Below, piece by piece: positions 17,675 to 26,862 of a DNA stretch of 64,000 nucleotides. A program made the translations under genes and the position numbers. The notes under the pieces are model-generated. The model was not told the origin of the DNA, did no database searches, and saw only the letters and a program-made list of their open reading frames with translations. Each line of letters starts with the position of its first letter. The stretch's first letter is position 1. This DNA comes from Methylocapsa sp. S129 (GTDB lineage: Bacteria; Pseudomonadota; Alphaproteobacteria; Rhizobiales; Beijerinckiaceae): the NCBI RefSeq assembly GCF_009765995.1, contig NZ_LMUI01000042.1, positions 23,043 to 87,042 of the forward strand, written 5' to 3'.

Positions 17675-19426
17675 ATGCCGCGCATGTCCGCCAGCGAAGC
17701 TTTTGTCGAGACGCTCGTCGCCCAAGGCGTCACCGATGTCTTCGGCATTGTCGGTTCGGCCTATATGGATGCGCTGGATTTGTTTCCCGCCGCCGGCATC
17801 AGGTTCATCCCGACCGTTCATGAACAGGGCGCGGCGCATATGGCGGACGGCTATGCGCGCGTGTCGGGACGCCACGGCGTTTGCATCGCGCAGAATGGAC
17901 CTGGCGTCACCAATTTCGTCACCGCGATCGCCGCCGCCTACTGGGCGCATACGCCGGTCGTCGCGATCACGCCGGAAACAGGAACCGGCACGATCGGCCT
18001 TGGCGGCTTTCAGGAGACCGAGCAATTGCCGATCTTCTCGAAGATCACCAAATATCAGGCGCATGTCTCCAAACATCCGCGCATGGCCGAATTGCTGATG
18101 CGTTGCTTCGATATGGCGATGTCCGAACGCGGGCCGACGCAATTCAATATTCCGCGCGACAACTTCTACGGCGAGGCCGATTACGAAATCCTCGCGCCAA
18201 AAAAAATCTTGCGCGGCGCCGGCGCCGACGAAAGCCTCGATGAAGCCGCCGATCTCCTGGCGAGCGCCAAATTTCCGGTGATCGTGTCGGGCGGCGGCGT
18301 CATTATGGCGAACGGCATGCGCGAGGCGGTGCAGCTTGCCGAACAATTGCAGGCGCCGGTCGTCAATTCCTACCTGCACAATGATTCCTTCCCGAGCGAT
18401 CATCCGCTCTGGGCGGGGCCGCTCGGCTATCAGGGCTCGAAAGCGGCGATGAAGCTAATCGCCGAGGCCGATGTCGTGCTGGCGCTCGGCACGCGGCTCG
18501 GGCCGTTCGGCACCTTGCCCCAGCATGGCATGGATTATTGGCCCAAGGGCGCCAGGATCATCCAGGTCGACAGCGATCATCGCATGCTCGGGCTGGTCAA
18601 GCAGATTTCCGTCGGCATTGTCGGCGACGCGAAGGAAGCGGCCAAGGCTCTATCCTATCGTCTCGCCAATCGTCGCCTCGAATCGAGCCTCAATGCGAAA
18701 GAGCGACTCTCGCGCATCGCAAAGGAGAAACAGGATTGGGAGCGCGAACTGACCGATTGGGTCCAGGAGAATGACGATTGGTCGAAGGAAGTCTCGAAGG
18801 GCTCCCCTTATATGCATCCGCGCCAGATGCTGCGCGAACTCGAAAAGGCGATGCCGGGCGATGCGATGGTCTCGACCGACATCGGCAATATCTGCTCGAT
18901 CTCCAATTCCTATCTGCGCTTCAAACAGCTCCATTCGATGTTCGCGGCGATGAGTTTTGGCAATTGCGGCTATGCGCTGCCGACCATTGTCGGCGCCAAG
19001 GTCGCCTCGCCAAAGCGCCCGGCGGTCGCCTATGTCGGCGACGGCGCCTTTGGCATGAGCTTTGGCGAGATATTGACCTGCGTGCGCGAGAACATTCCCG
19101 TCACCGCTGTCGTGTTCCACAACAAGCAATGGGGCGCGGAAAAGAAGAACCAGGTCGATTTTTACGCCAACCGTTTCCTCGGCGTGAACCTGACCAATCC
19201 GAGCTGGGCGGAAGTCGCGCGGTCGCTGGGCGCCGAGGGCGTGACCGTCGACAAGCTCGGCGATGTCGGCGAGGCGCTCGATAAGGCCTGCGACGCGCAA
19301 AAACGCGGCAAGACGACCATCATCGAAGTCATGGTCACCCAGGAACTCGGCGATCCCTTTCGCCGCGACGCGCTGAAAAAGCCGCATCGGCTGCTGGATA
19401 AATATCGGCATACGAATGTCGCTTGA
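17675..19426 (+). CDS. xsc: Sulfoacetaldehyde acetyltransferase (TPP enzyme)
   Basis: The 583-residue enzyme converts sulfoacetaldehyde plus phosphate to acetyl phosphate and sulfite, the final desulfonation step of taurine, isethionate and related C2-sulfonate breakdown. It has the three TPP-enzyme domains; the N-terminal one has 'FGIVGSAYMDALDLFPAAGIRF', catalytic Glu in 'VHEQGAAHMADGYARVSGR', and 'AQNGPGVTNFVTAIAAAYWAHTPVV', and the C-terminal one the TPP motif 'GDGAFGMS...FHNKQWG'. The IVGSAYM and PGVTNF segments fit Xsc better than acetolactate synthase. The ATG 17675 is preceded by GAGGAA. No pta (phosphate acetyltransferase) or taurine-oxidation gene is adjacent. Confidence 0.88.
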   Translation: MPRMSASEAFVETLVAQGVTDVFGIVGSAYMDALDLFPAAGIRFIPTVHEQGAAHMADGYARVSGRHGVCIAQNGPGVTNFVTAIAAAYWAHTPVVAITPETGTGTIGLGGFQETEQLPIFSKITKYQAHVSKHPRMAELLMRCFDMAMSERGPTQFNIPRDNFYGEADYEILAPKKILRGAGADESLDEAADLLASAKFPVIVSGGGVIMANGMREAVQLAEQLQAPVVNSYLHNDSFPSDHPLWAGPLGYQGSKAAMKLIAEADVVLALGTRLGPFGTLPQHGMDYWPKGARIIQVDSDHRMLGLVKQISVGIVGDAKEAAKALSYRLANRRLESSLNAKERLSRIAKEKQDWERELTDWVQENDDWSKEVSKGSPYMHPRQMLRELEKAMPGDAMVSTDIGNICSISNSYLRFKQLHSMFAAMSFGNCGYALPTIVGAKVASPKRPAVAYVGDGAFGMSFGEILTCVRENIPVTAVVFHNKQWGAEKKNQVDFYANRFLGVNLTNPSWAEVARSLGAEGVTVDKLGDVGEALDKACDAQKRGKTTIIEVMVTQELGDPFRRDALKKPHRLLDKYRHTNVA

Positions 19427-19472
19427 ACAATGATGGTTCTTCCATAGAGTCAGTCACGGGAAGGAGCCGACC

Positions 19473-19904
19473 ATGACACTGGATTGGGCGCATTTCACGC
19501 CGTGGTCTTCGCTTGGCGGCGGGCTGCTGATTGGTCTGGCGGCAAGCATCCTTATCCTTGGTGCTGGTCGCATCATGGGCGCGGCGGGCATTGTGGGCGG
19601 CGTCGTCGATCCGCGCCCCGGCGATGTCGGCTGGCGGCTTTGGCTGATCGCCGGCCTGCTGCTCGCGCCAACCGCGCTCGCGTTGTTTTCGGCGGCCAAG
19701 GCGCCGTTGATCGAGGCTTCGTGGCCTGTGCTCATCATCGCCGGCTTGTTGGTTGGCTTTGGCACACGGCTTGGATCGGGTTGCACCAGCGGCCATGGCG
19801 TCTGCGGCGTGTCGCGCCTCTCGCCGCGCTCGATCACGGCGACCGGGCTGTTCATGCTCACCGGCTTCGCCACCGTCTTCCTCGTCCGTCATGTCCTGAG
19901 CTGA
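19473..19904 (+). CDS. YeeE/YedE-family sulfur-compound transporter, part 1
   Basis: The 143-residue membrane protein has about four hydrophobic segments and the diagnostic 'GFGTRLGSGCTSGHGVCG' motif, whose cysteines relay thiosulfate-like groups in the YeeE (TsuA) family. It is the N-terminal half of the two-part form (PmpA-like). Its position 46 bases after xsc suggests co-transcription and a role in moving a sulfur compound such as thiosulfate or one derived from sulfite; substrate is not shown by sequence. Confidence 0.88.
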   Translation: MTLDWAHFTPWSSLGGGLLIGLAASILILGAGRIMGAAGIVGGVVDPRPGDVGWRLWLIAGLLLAPTALALFSAAKAPLIEASWPVLIIAGLLVGFGTRLGSGCTSGHGVCGVSRLSPRSITATGLFMLTGFATVFLVRHVLS

Positions 19905-19919
19905 ACAGCGAGCAAACCC

Positions 19920-20363
19920 ATGCGCAACATCATCGCTCTCGCGGTCGGCCTGATCTTCGGCGCCGGCCTTTGCCTTTCCGGCATGACGGAGCCGGCCAAA
20001 GTGCTCGGCTTTCTGGATCTTGCGGGCTTATGGGACCCTTCGCTGGCCTTTGTGATGGGCGGCGCGATCGCGGTCGCGCTTGTCGCTTTCGGTCTGGCGA
20101 AACGGCGGCGCTTCGCTCTCGATGGCGAAGCCATGCAAATGCCGACGGCCCGCGCCATCGATCCGCTGCTCGTCGCCGGCAGCCTCATTTTTGGAATCGG
20201 CTGGGGTCTCGCGGGAATTTGCCCAGGCCCCGCGATTGTCGACGTCGGATTTCTCAATTCGCGTGCGCTTGTGTTCGTTGTGGCGATGGCGGTCGGCATG
20301 CTCGCCCAAAGACTTGTCGGGCTGCGCTTGCCCGCGCCGGGTCCGATCGGGCAAGATGCCTGA
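19920..20363 (+). CDS. YeeE/YedE-family (DUF6691) transporter, part 2
   Basis: The 147-residue membrane protein carries 'GLIFGAGLCLSGMTEPAKVLGFLDL' and 'GIGWGLAGICPGPAIV', the two conserved half-motifs of DUF6691/YedE partners (PmpB-like). It follows part 1 by 15 bases. Together the pair should form one sulfur-compound channel, paired with xsc in this island. The cysteines in GLCLSGM and GICPGP are those expected to carry the substrate. Confidence 0.87.
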   Translation: MRNIIALAVGLIFGAGLCLSGMTEPAKVLGFLDLAGLWDPSLAFVMGGAIAVALVAFGLAKRRRFALDGEAMQMPTARAIDPLLVAGSLIFGIGWGLAGICPGPAIVDVGFLNSRALVFVVAMAVGMLAQRLVGLRLPAPGPIGQDA

Positions 20364-20383
20364 AGGCGTCCCGGATTAGTCTC

Positions 20384-20908
20384 ATGATCGAACGTATTCT
20401 TGAACGAGTTTTATTCGCAAGCCGCTGGCTGCTCGCGCCATTTTACTTCGCGCTCGCCCTGGGCCTGCTGGCCCTGATGGCCAAAGCCTGCCAGCGCGTT
20501 TACGAATTCGCCGTCGGGTATATGAATCTCAGCGAAGCGGGCGTCATCCTCGCCGTGCTCGCCATCGTCGATCTGACCTTGACCGCGTCGTTGATCGTGA
20601 TCGTGATCTTCTCGGGCTATGTGAATTTTGTTTCGCGCATCGACATTGCTGAGCACAAAGACTGGCCGCAATGGATGGCGAGCATCGATTTCAACGAACT
20701 CAAGCTTAAATTGATGTCCTCGATCGTCGCCATTTCAGCGATCAAATTGCTCGAGTCCTTCATGGAAGTTGGCCACCAATCCGACCGCGATCTTTATTTC
20801 CTGGTCGGCATCCACCTGACCTTCGTCGCTTCCACGCTGTTTCTGGCCCTTTCCGATCGGCTCGGGCATGGCGGCGGCGAGGCGCACGGCGGGGCCGCGA
20901 AGGAATAG
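20384..20908 (+). CDS. UPF0114 family inner-membrane protein (YqhA-like)
   Basis: The 174-residue protein has four hydrophobic helices and matches the UPF0114/YqhA family ('ERVLFASRWLLAPFYFALALGLLALM', 'EAGVILAVLAIVDLTLTASLIVIVIFSGYVNFV', 'DFNELKLKLMSSIVAISAIKLLESFM'). The function of the family is not established. The start ATG at 20384 follows the DUF6691 gene by 20 bases, so it may ride on the xsc transcript without a shared role. A glycine/histidine tail (GHGGGEAHGG) ends the protein. Confidence 0.88.
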   Translation: MIERILERVLFASRWLLAPFYFALALGLLALMAKACQRVYEFAVGYMNLSEAGVILAVLAIVDLTLTASLIVIVIFSGYVNFVSRIDIAEHKDWPQWMASIDFNELKLKLMSSIVAISAIKLLESFMEVGHQSDRDLYFLVGIHLTFVASTLFLALSDRLGHGGGEAHGGAAKE

Positions 20909-20940
20909 AGCGCGCGCGTCAGGCGCTCGCTATGCCGCTT

Positions 20941-21864
20941 TTACTTCTCCAGCACCACCTGCCGGCACTCCGGCGGCATCTGGGCGAGCGTCAGCGGCGG
21001 CTTCGCCTTGGCGTTTGGATCGGCTTTGGGATGCAGAACCTCGTCGGTGAACCACCAGGCCAGCGACTTGTCGCAGCCATCGCCCGGCGGAACCGGTTCC
21101 TGCGCCTGGCATCCGGTATCGCCCGCCGGGCAGGCGATGCGGACATGGAAGTGATAATTGTGCCCCCAATAGGCGCGCACTTTATTCATCCAGGGCGCGC
21201 CGCGCGCGGTTTCGCACAAGGCCTTCTTGATCGCGGCGTTGACGAAGATGCGCTCGACCTCGGGCTCTTCGGCGGCCGCCTGGATGATGCCCGCCTGGCC
21301 TGCCGTCCAATGCGCGCGATCGACGCTCAATCCGTCGTCGGTCACCATATTGACGGCGGACATTTCCTCGCGCTCGGCGCGCGTCAGCGTGCGGTCGGGC
21401 ATCGGCGTCAGCCAGATGTCGGCGTCGAGGCCGACCTGATGCGAGGCGTGACCGGTCAGCATCGGGCCGCCGCGCGGCTGCGAAATATCGCCCACCAGAA
21501 TGCCGGGCCAAATGCCCTTTTGCGCCGCCTTCTTCGAGAACCTCTCCAGGAAGGATATCATCGCCGGATTGCCCCAGTTGCGATCGCGCGACAGGCGCAT
21601 CACCTGCCATGTCTCGCCATCGACCGGAAGCGCCTTGGCGCCGGCGAGACAACCGCGCGCATAAAAGCCGATCGAGCGCGACTGCAGTTCCGTCGGCGTC
21701 AGCGACCGGCCAAAAACCTCCTTGGCGGGAAGCTTGGGATCGCCAGGATTGGCGAGCGGGGGCAACGGGGTGGGATTGAGGCTGCCCTGGTCCTGCGCGC
21801 GCGCCCCGCCTATGGCCACGCTGATCAAACCCGCCGCGAGCGCGATACGAAAATATGCAGACAT
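20941..21864 (-). CDS. mepA: Penicillin-insensitive murein endopeptidase (MepA)
   Basis: The 307-residue periplasmic protein cuts D-Ala-meso-DAP cross-links in peptidoglycan. After a signal peptide (ending ARA) it shows the LAS-peptidase zinc ligands of the M74 family: 'GHASHQVGLDADIWLTPMP' (His and Asp) and the C-terminal 'RAYWGHNYHFHVRIACP' (His-x-His). Cysteine pairs near the C-terminus fit the disulfides of MepA. It is convergent with the yqhA-like gene, 32 bases apart. Confidence 0.93.
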   Translation of the reverse strand: MSAYFRIALAAGLISVAIGGARAQDQGSLNPTPLPPLANPGDPKLPAKEVFGRSLTPTELQSRSIGFYARGCLAGAKALPVDGETWQVMRLSRDRNWGNPAMISFLERFSKKAAQKGIWPGILVGDISQPRGGPMLTGHASHQVGLDADIWLTPMPDRTLTRAEREEMSAVNMVTDDGLSVDRAHWTAGQAGIIQAAAEEPEVERIFVNAAIKKALCETARGAPWMNKVRAYWGHNYHFHVRIACPAGDTGCQAQEPVPPGDGCDKSLAWWFTDEVLHPKADPNAKAKPPLTLAQMPPECRQVVLEK

Positions 21865-21922
21865 GACGGTCTGGTCCTCTTACTGCGCCGGCCGAGTTTG
21901 CGCGGCGAGCGTTAACGGATCG

Positions 21923-22717
21923 TCAACCATGCGTTCTGGCTGCGTCGCCCCGAACCGCCACAATGAAAAGGCGCGGAAAAGGCAGCAGCGCGCGCCCGTC
22001 GGCGAGCGTCGGATAAGCCATGGCGATCTCGTCGCGATATTGGACGAGAAAGGCTTGTCTCTCGTCCGGCGAGAGTGGGTCGAGAAACGGCCGCAGGCCC
22101 GTTCCCTTGACCCATTCGACGATCGCGTCCGGCCCGCGCAGCGGGTGAACATAAGTCGTGCGCCATACATCGACATCGGCGCAATGGGGCGCCAGCGCCG
22201 CATAATAATCGGCAAAGGCGCCGATGGTTTCGCGCGCCGCGCTCGCGCCGCCGAGCTTGTCGCGGAAAGGCGCTCGCGCCGCGACCTTGCGCATCAGAAC
22301 ATGCGAAGGCTCATCGAAATTGTCGGGCATTTGCACCGCGAGGCTCCCGCCCGGCGCGAGTTGGGACGTCAGGCGGACCATCAGGTCGATATGACCGGGA
22401 ATCCATTGCAGCACGGCGTTGGCATAGATCAGATCGAGAGGTTCGGCCCCACGCCAATGCGCGACATCGGCCTTTTCGAAGGTCACGCGCGGCAGCCGCG
22501 CGCGCGCTTTGGTCAGCATGTCGTCGGACGTGTCGAGCCCGAGAATGTCGGCGCGCGGAAATCTCTTGGCCAGAAGCTCGGTTGAGTTGCCGGGACCGCA
22601 TCCAAGATCGACGATCCGCTCCGCGGCATGATTGGCGACGCGGGCGAGGAGATCGAACGCGGGCCGCGTCCGCTCCGCTTCGAATTGCAGATATTGCCGC
22701 GCGCTCCAATCTTCCAA
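21923..22717 (-). CDS. tam: Trans-aconitate 2-methyltransferase
   Basis: The 264-residue SAM-dependent enzyme would methylate trans-aconitate, relieving inhibition of aconitase. It begins with the characteristic '[24 protein letters not shown]', has SAM motif I '[20 protein letters not shown]', and '[12 protein letters not shown]', all as in Tam. The start codon is TTG with GGAGAAG eight to fourteen bases upstream. No functional partner is adjacent; it is upstream, divergently, of the AT-rich gap before the rhodanese gene. Confidence 0.92.
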   Translation of the reverse strand: MEDWSARQYLQFEAERTRPAFDLLARVANHAAERIVDLGCGPGNSTELLAKRFPRADILGLDTSDDMLTKARARLPRVTFEKADVAHWRGAEPLDLIYANAVLQWIPGHIDLMVRLTSQLAPGGSLAVQMPDNFDEPSHVLMRKVAARAPFRDKLGGASAARETIGAFADYYAALAPHCADVDVWRTTYVHPLRGPDAIVEWVKGTGLRPFLDPLSPDERQAFLVQYRDEIAMAYPTLADGRALLPFPRLFIVAVRGDAARTHG

Positions 22718-23387
22718 GACGCTTCTCCGATTGACAGAAACCTGTTCTGCGCGACGCTTACGCCCAACGCCGAAAAAGTTTCAACGCCGCGCATAAAATT
22801 TTTGAATTTTTTTCAATGCGACAGAATTACAACGAATTTATTAGCATTAATTTTTCGTTTCGACAGAGCGCTTTGAGCGCGCACGCAAAACGTTCATGAT
22901 TCAATGCGTTGCGGGCTAAGGCGCAGCGGGGGCTATCGCTAGACGCGGTTCGGCGTGAAATTTGACTCATTGGCGTCAAAAAATCATGGAATTTTCGGAC
23001 CGCCGATTGGTGCGGCGCAAGATGTAAAACTTGCCCTCTTTATAAGGCCTTGCGATAACACAAAATTGACATGATCAATGCGGTCGCCGCATCTTCGCCA
23101 CAAACAAGACACTTTTATTGCAGCCCGTGTTGCCCCACCTGAGGCTGCATGCAATATTCCTTAAACGAAAAGCAATCTCCTGTTGGCGATCGCGACTTGA
23201 GCGAATAGTATGTTTCCAGGACAAAGAAAGTGTCGATGCAGCGCGAATTACCCAGTGTATCCAACAGTTACCCTGGTATTTATACGTAACTGATACAATT
23301 TCTGGGCGCGCCACTAGGCGTTTTCACTTAAGGTTTCCATTAATAAGCACTAAAATCACCACAGTGCGGGCTGTGGAAGGAGAGGCC
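22718..23387. other. AT-rich 670-base intergenic region
   Basis: This gap between tam and the rhodanese gene is clearly more AT-rich than the flanking genes, especially 22785-22870 and 23035-23180. It contains no open frame I would support. I looked for DnaA boxes, because dnaA is close, and found none that matched well. It could hold promoters, a relic of a transferred segment or an untested regulatory RNA. Confidence 0.45.
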
Positions 23388-23834
23388 ATGTCTACCCAAT
23401 TGCCCAATGGATACGCCGGAGACGTATCCGCCGCCGACGCCTATTCGATGCTCGAAAGCGATAAATCCGCGGTTCTGGTGGACGTCCGCAGCAAGGCGGA
23501 ATGGACGTATGTCGGCGTACCAGATTTGTCCGAAATCGGCAAGGAAACGATCTTCGTCGAATGGCAAGAATATCCTGCAATGAAAGTCGCGGCGGATTTC
23601 GCGCCGCATCTTCTGGAGCTTCTGCGCGCACGTGGGGTTTCCGCCGCGGCTCCGCTGTTGTTCCTGTGTCGCTCCGGCGTGCGTTCGCGCGCCGCGGCGA
23701 TCGCTTTGACCCAAGCGGGACAGGAGCATTGCTACAATATCGCGCAAGGTTTTGAGGGACCGCTCGACGATAAACAGAAGCGCGGCGCCGTCGATGGCTG
23801 GAAAGCCCGCGGTCTGCCCTGGGCGCAGTCGTAA
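23388..23834 (+). CDS. Rhodanese-domain protein
   Basis: The 148-residue single-domain protein has the rhodanese fold, with '[18 protein letters not shown]' and the active loop '[13 protein letters not shown]', where Cys carries persulfide. Candidate roles are sulfur transfer or sulfide/cyanide handling. The start at ATG 23388 has GGAAGGAGAGG directly upstream; the frame is open 270 bases further upstream without family similarity. It lies 80 bases before dnaA. Confidence 0.92.
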   Translation: MSTQLPNGYAGDVSAADAYSMLESDKSAVLVDVRSKAEWTYVGVPDLSEIGKETIFVEWQEYPAMKVAADFAPHLLELLRARGVSAAAPLLFLCRSGVRSRAAAIALTQAGQEHCYNIAQGFEGPLDDKQKRGAVDGWKARGLPWAQS

Positions 23835-23914
23835 TCCAATCGTCTCGTCCCTTCGCTTTGCCTGCGGTCCGCATTGCGTCCGCGCTCCACCCCCATAAAG
23901 AAAAGAATCATGAA

Positions 23915-25399
23915 ATGTCACATACGCAGCTCCTTGAGGAACCGCGGTCGACGGGGCGTCAAATGAACAGCCTCGATGAACCCTGGAAGCGTTGCAGTTC
24001 CCGGCTGAGAGCGGAACTTGGCGAAGATATTTTTACGAGCTGGTTCGGTCGGCTTGAGCTGGAGGCGGTCGCCGACGGACGCGCCAGCTTCACCGTTCCG
24101 ACCCGCTTCCTCAAGAGCTGGATCGAATCGCATTATCTCGATCGGATTCTTGCGGCGCTTAATGCCGAAATCGGCGGGATCGTCGATCTGGCCATCGCTG
24201 TGCGCTCATCGACGCACGCGCCGGCTTGCGGCGCCGGCCCAGCGGTTGCGCGTGAGCCGCGACAGGCCGAATATGTCGCCGCGCCGCCCCGGGAGGCCGC
24301 GACGGCCTCGCGCGAACTCGCGCGCCGCAACGAGGTCGCGCCGGCGCAGGATTCGCTATCGGGCTCGCCGCTGGACCGACGGCTCACGTTTGCGACGTTT
24401 CTGGTGGGCCGCTCGAACCAGCTTGCCTATTCGGCCGCGCGGCGCGTGACCGAGGCGAAGGTGGGGCAAATGCCCGCCTTCAGCCCGCTCTATATCCATG
24501 CGGCGGTGGGGCTCGGTAAAACCCATCTCTTGCAAGCCCTCGCCCATTCCGCTGTGAGCCAGGGACGGCGGGTCATCTATCTCACGGCCGAGAAGTTCAT
24601 GTATGGCTTCGTCGCCGCGCTCAGGGCGCAGACGGCGATCGCTTTCAAGGAAAGCCTGCGCGCGATCGACCTGCTTATCTTCGACGACGCGCAGTTTCTG
24701 CAAGGCAAATCGATTCAGACCGAATTCTGCCATGCGCTCAATGCGCTGGTCGATGCGGGACGACAGGTCGTCGTCGCTGCTGACCGGCCGCCCGGCGATC
24801 TCGAGGCTCTCGAAGAGCGCGTGCGTTCGCGGCTCGCGGGCGGACTATGCGTTGAAATGGGCGGCCTCGACGAGCCGCTGCGCATTAAAATCCTTGAGGC
24901 GCGCATCGCCGCCGCGCAAGTCACGCAGCCTAATTTCGAAGTGTCGCCGACCGTCCTCGCCTTTGTCGCGCGCACCCTCAATTCAAACGGGCGCGATCTC
25001 GATGGCGCCGTCAATCGCCTGCTCGCCCATACGACGCTGACGGGCGCGGCGCTCAGCGTCGAGACAGCGGAGATTGCGATCCGCGATCTCGTGCGCACGC
25101 ATGAGCCCAAACGCGTCAAGATCGAGGAGATCCAGAAACTGGTCGCCAGCCATTACAGCGTGACGCGCGCCGATATCCTATCCTCGCGCCGCACCGCGAC
25201 TGTCGTCAAGCCAAGGCAGATCGCGATGTATCTGGCGAAAACCTTGACGCTGCGCTCGCTGCCCGAGATCGGGCGTCGCTTCGGCGGCCGCGATCACACG
25301 ACCGTTCTGCATGCTGTGCGCAAGATCGAGGGCCTGTCGCATGCGGATCGATCCCTGAACGACGAGCTTGAGCTGCTCAAGCGCATGCTGCAGGATTAA
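23915..25399 (+). CDS. dnaA: Chromosomal replication initiator DnaA
   Basis: The 494-residue protein has all DnaA domains: the N-terminal oligomerisation domain ('[26 protein letters not shown]'), a linker, the AAA+ core (Walker A '[13 protein letters not shown]', Walker B '[13 protein letters not shown]', sensor 'VVVAADRPP'), and the C-terminal box-binding domain ('[46 protein letters not shown]'). The Walker A loop starts AA where GG is usual, and Walker B has Phe before the acidic pair; both remain compatible with ATP binding. Starts at ATG 23915 or 23963 are possible. Confidence 0.95.
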   Translation: MSHTQLLEEPRSTGRQMNSLDEPWKRCSSRLRAELGEDIFTSWFGRLELEAVADGRASFTVPTRFLKSWIESHYLDRILAALNAEIGGIVDLAIAVRSSTHAPACGAGPAVAREPRQAEYVAAPPREAATASRELARRNEVAPAQDSLSGSPLDRRLTFATFLVGRSNQLAYSAARRVTEAKVGQMPAFSPLYIHAAVGLGKTHLLQALAHSAVSQGRRVIYLTAEKFMYGFVAALRAQTAIAFKESLRAIDLLIFDDAQFLQGKSIQTEFCHALNALVDAGRQVVVAADRPPGDLEALEERVRSRLAGGLCVEMGGLDEPLRIKILEARIAAAQVTQPNFEVSPTVLAFVARTLNSNGRDLDGAVNRLLAHTTLTGAALSVETAEIAIRDLVRTHEPKRVKIEEIQKLVASHYSVTRADILSSRRTATVVKPRQIAMYLAKTLTLRSLPEIGRRFGGRDHTTVLHAVRKIEGLSHADRSLNDELELLKRMLQD

Positions 25400-25418
25400 G
25401 TCAGGCGAGACCGGCGAT

Positions 25419-25763
25419 ATGGCCTTGATCTTCAAGATCGCCGGCGCGGACGAATGGCGCGCGGCGGAGGCGGCGGGCGTCTTCGCCGGCGCGGCGGTCG
25501 ACCGCGCCGACGGCTACATCCATTTTTCGACCGCGGCGCAGGCCGCTGAGACAGCGGCCAAATGGTTCGCGGGGCGCAGCGATCTCGTGTTGGCGGCGGT
25601 CGAAGTCGAAGCTTTGGGCGCCGCCTTGCGTTGGGAGCCTTCACGCGGCGACGCTCTGTTTCCTCATCTCTATGCGTCCTTACCGCTTTCGGCGGTGCGT
25701 TGGACGCGCGCGTTGCCGCTCGGCGCGGATGGACGCCACGTCTTCGGGAATCTCGACGCATGA
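25419..25763 (+). CDS. DUF952 family protein
   Basis: A 114-residue protein of the DUF952 family, recognised by 'ADGYIHFSTAAQAAETAAKWFAG' and the 'LRWEPSRGDALFPHLYASLPLSAV' segment. The family is of unknown biochemical role; some members resemble ADP-ribosyl-type folds, which I cannot test here. It is followed by pyrD with a 4-base ATGA stop/start overlap, so the two are co-translated, an arrangement commonly seen in this class. Confidence 0.88.
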   Translation: MALIFKIAGADEWRAAEAAGVFAGAAVDRADGYIHFSTAAQAAETAAKWFAGRSDLVLAAVEVEALGAALRWEPSRGDALFPHLYASLPLSAVRWTRALPLGADGRHVFGNLDA

Positions 25764-26830
25764 TGCGCGCGTTGAGCGCGCTGGCGCTTCCGTTTCTGTT
25801 GAAGCTGAAGCCTGAGACCGCCCATCGCGCCGCCATCGCCGCGTTGCGGCTGGCGCCGGCCGCCGCGCCGCCCTGCGATCCGCGCCTCGGCGTCGCGGCG
25901 TTCGGCCTCACCTTCGCCAATCCGCTTGGGCTGGCGGCGGGTTTTGACAAGAACGCCGAAGTTGCGCGTGGGTTGCTGGGCGCTGGCTTTGGCTTTGTCG
26001 AGGTCGGCACGCTGACGCCGCGGCCGCAGTCCGGCAATCCGCGCCCGCGCCTGTTTCGCTTGCATCGCGACGCGGCGCTCATCAATCGGCTCGGCTTCAA
26101 CAATGGGGGGTACGCCGCCGCCCATGCGCGCCTGTCGCGCGCGCCTCTTGCCGGCATCCTCGGCGTCAATATCGGACCTAACAAGGATTCATCCGATCGC
26201 ATCGCCGATTATGTGCTGGGCGTCCGGACGTTCGCCGATGTCGCAAGCTATTTCACGATCAACGTCTCCTCGCCCAACACGCCGGGGCTGCGCGATCTGC
26301 AGCAGCGTGCCGCGCTCGATGAACTCATCGCGCGCGTAATCGAGGCGCGGGACGCTTGCCCCACTCGCCGCCCCGTGCTCGTCAAGATCGCGCCAGACGT
26401 CGATCTTGCGACGCTTGACAATATTGTTTCGGTTGGCCGTGCGCGCGGCATCGACGGCATGATCGTCTCGAACACCACGATCAGCCGTCCGCCCGGGTTG
26501 AGCGGAGCCAGCGCCGATGAGAGCGGCGGCCTTTCGGGCCGGCCGCTGTTCGACCTGTCGACGCGAACGCTCGCGCGGGCATTTTTGCGCAGCGATGGCG
26601 CTTTTGCACTGATCGGCTGCGGCGGCGTCGATAGCGCGGCCGCCGCGCTCGCCAAGATCGAGGCGGGCGCCAGTCTTGTGCAGCTCTACACCGCGCTGAT
26701 CTATCGCGGACCCGGGTTGATTGATGAGATCCTGTGCGGGCTCGCGCATGCGCTCGATGCGCGGCGGATCGCACGTCTCAATGAGATCGTCGGCGCCGCC
26801 GCGCCGGATTGGGCGACGGCAAAAAATTGA
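25760..26830 (+). CDS. pyrD: Dihydroorotate dehydrogenase (quinone), class 2
   Basis: The 356-residue membrane-associated flavoenzyme oxidises dihydroorotate to orotate in pyrimidine synthesis, passing electrons to ubiquinone. It shows 'FANPLGLAAGFDKNAEVARGLLGAGFGFVEVGTLTP', 'NRLGFNNGGY', 'FTINVSSPNTPGLRDLQ' (catalytic Ser), 'VLVKIAPD', 'VSNTTISRP' and 'IGCGGVDSA...GASLVQLYTALIYRGPG', all class 2 signatures. The N-terminal helix pair 'LSALALPFLLKLKPETAHRAAI' is the quinone-side membrane element. Overlaps the DUF952 stop. Confidence 0.97.
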   Translation: MMRALSALALPFLLKLKPETAHRAAIAALRLAPAAAPPCDPRLGVAAFGLTFANPLGLAAGFDKNAEVARGLLGAGFGFVEVGTLTPRPQSGNPRPRLFRLHRDAALINRLGFNNGGYAAAHARLSRAPLAGILGVNIGPNKDSSDRIADYVLGVRTFADVASYFTINVSSPNTPGLRDLQQRAALDELIARVIEARDACPTRRPVLVKIAPDVDLATLDNIVSVGRARGIDGMIVSNTTISRPPGLSGASADESGGLSGRPLFDLSTRTLARAFLRSDGAFALIGCGGVDSAAAALAKIEAGASLVQLYTALIYRGPGLIDEILCGLAHALDARRIARLNEIVGAAAPDWATAKN

Positions 26831-26862
26831 GCGCCGCACTTGGGCGGCCTAACTCGCCGCGT

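Noticed and set aside
17675..19426. Acetolactate synthase large subunit
   Set aside because: The IVGSAYMDALDLFP and PGVTNFVTAIAAAYW segments and the total length fit Xsc better; no ilvN follows.
22718..23387. oriC upstream of dnaA
   Set aside because: AT-rich but no clear TTATCCACA-type boxes, and in most alphaproteobacteria the origin lies near hemE, not dnaA.
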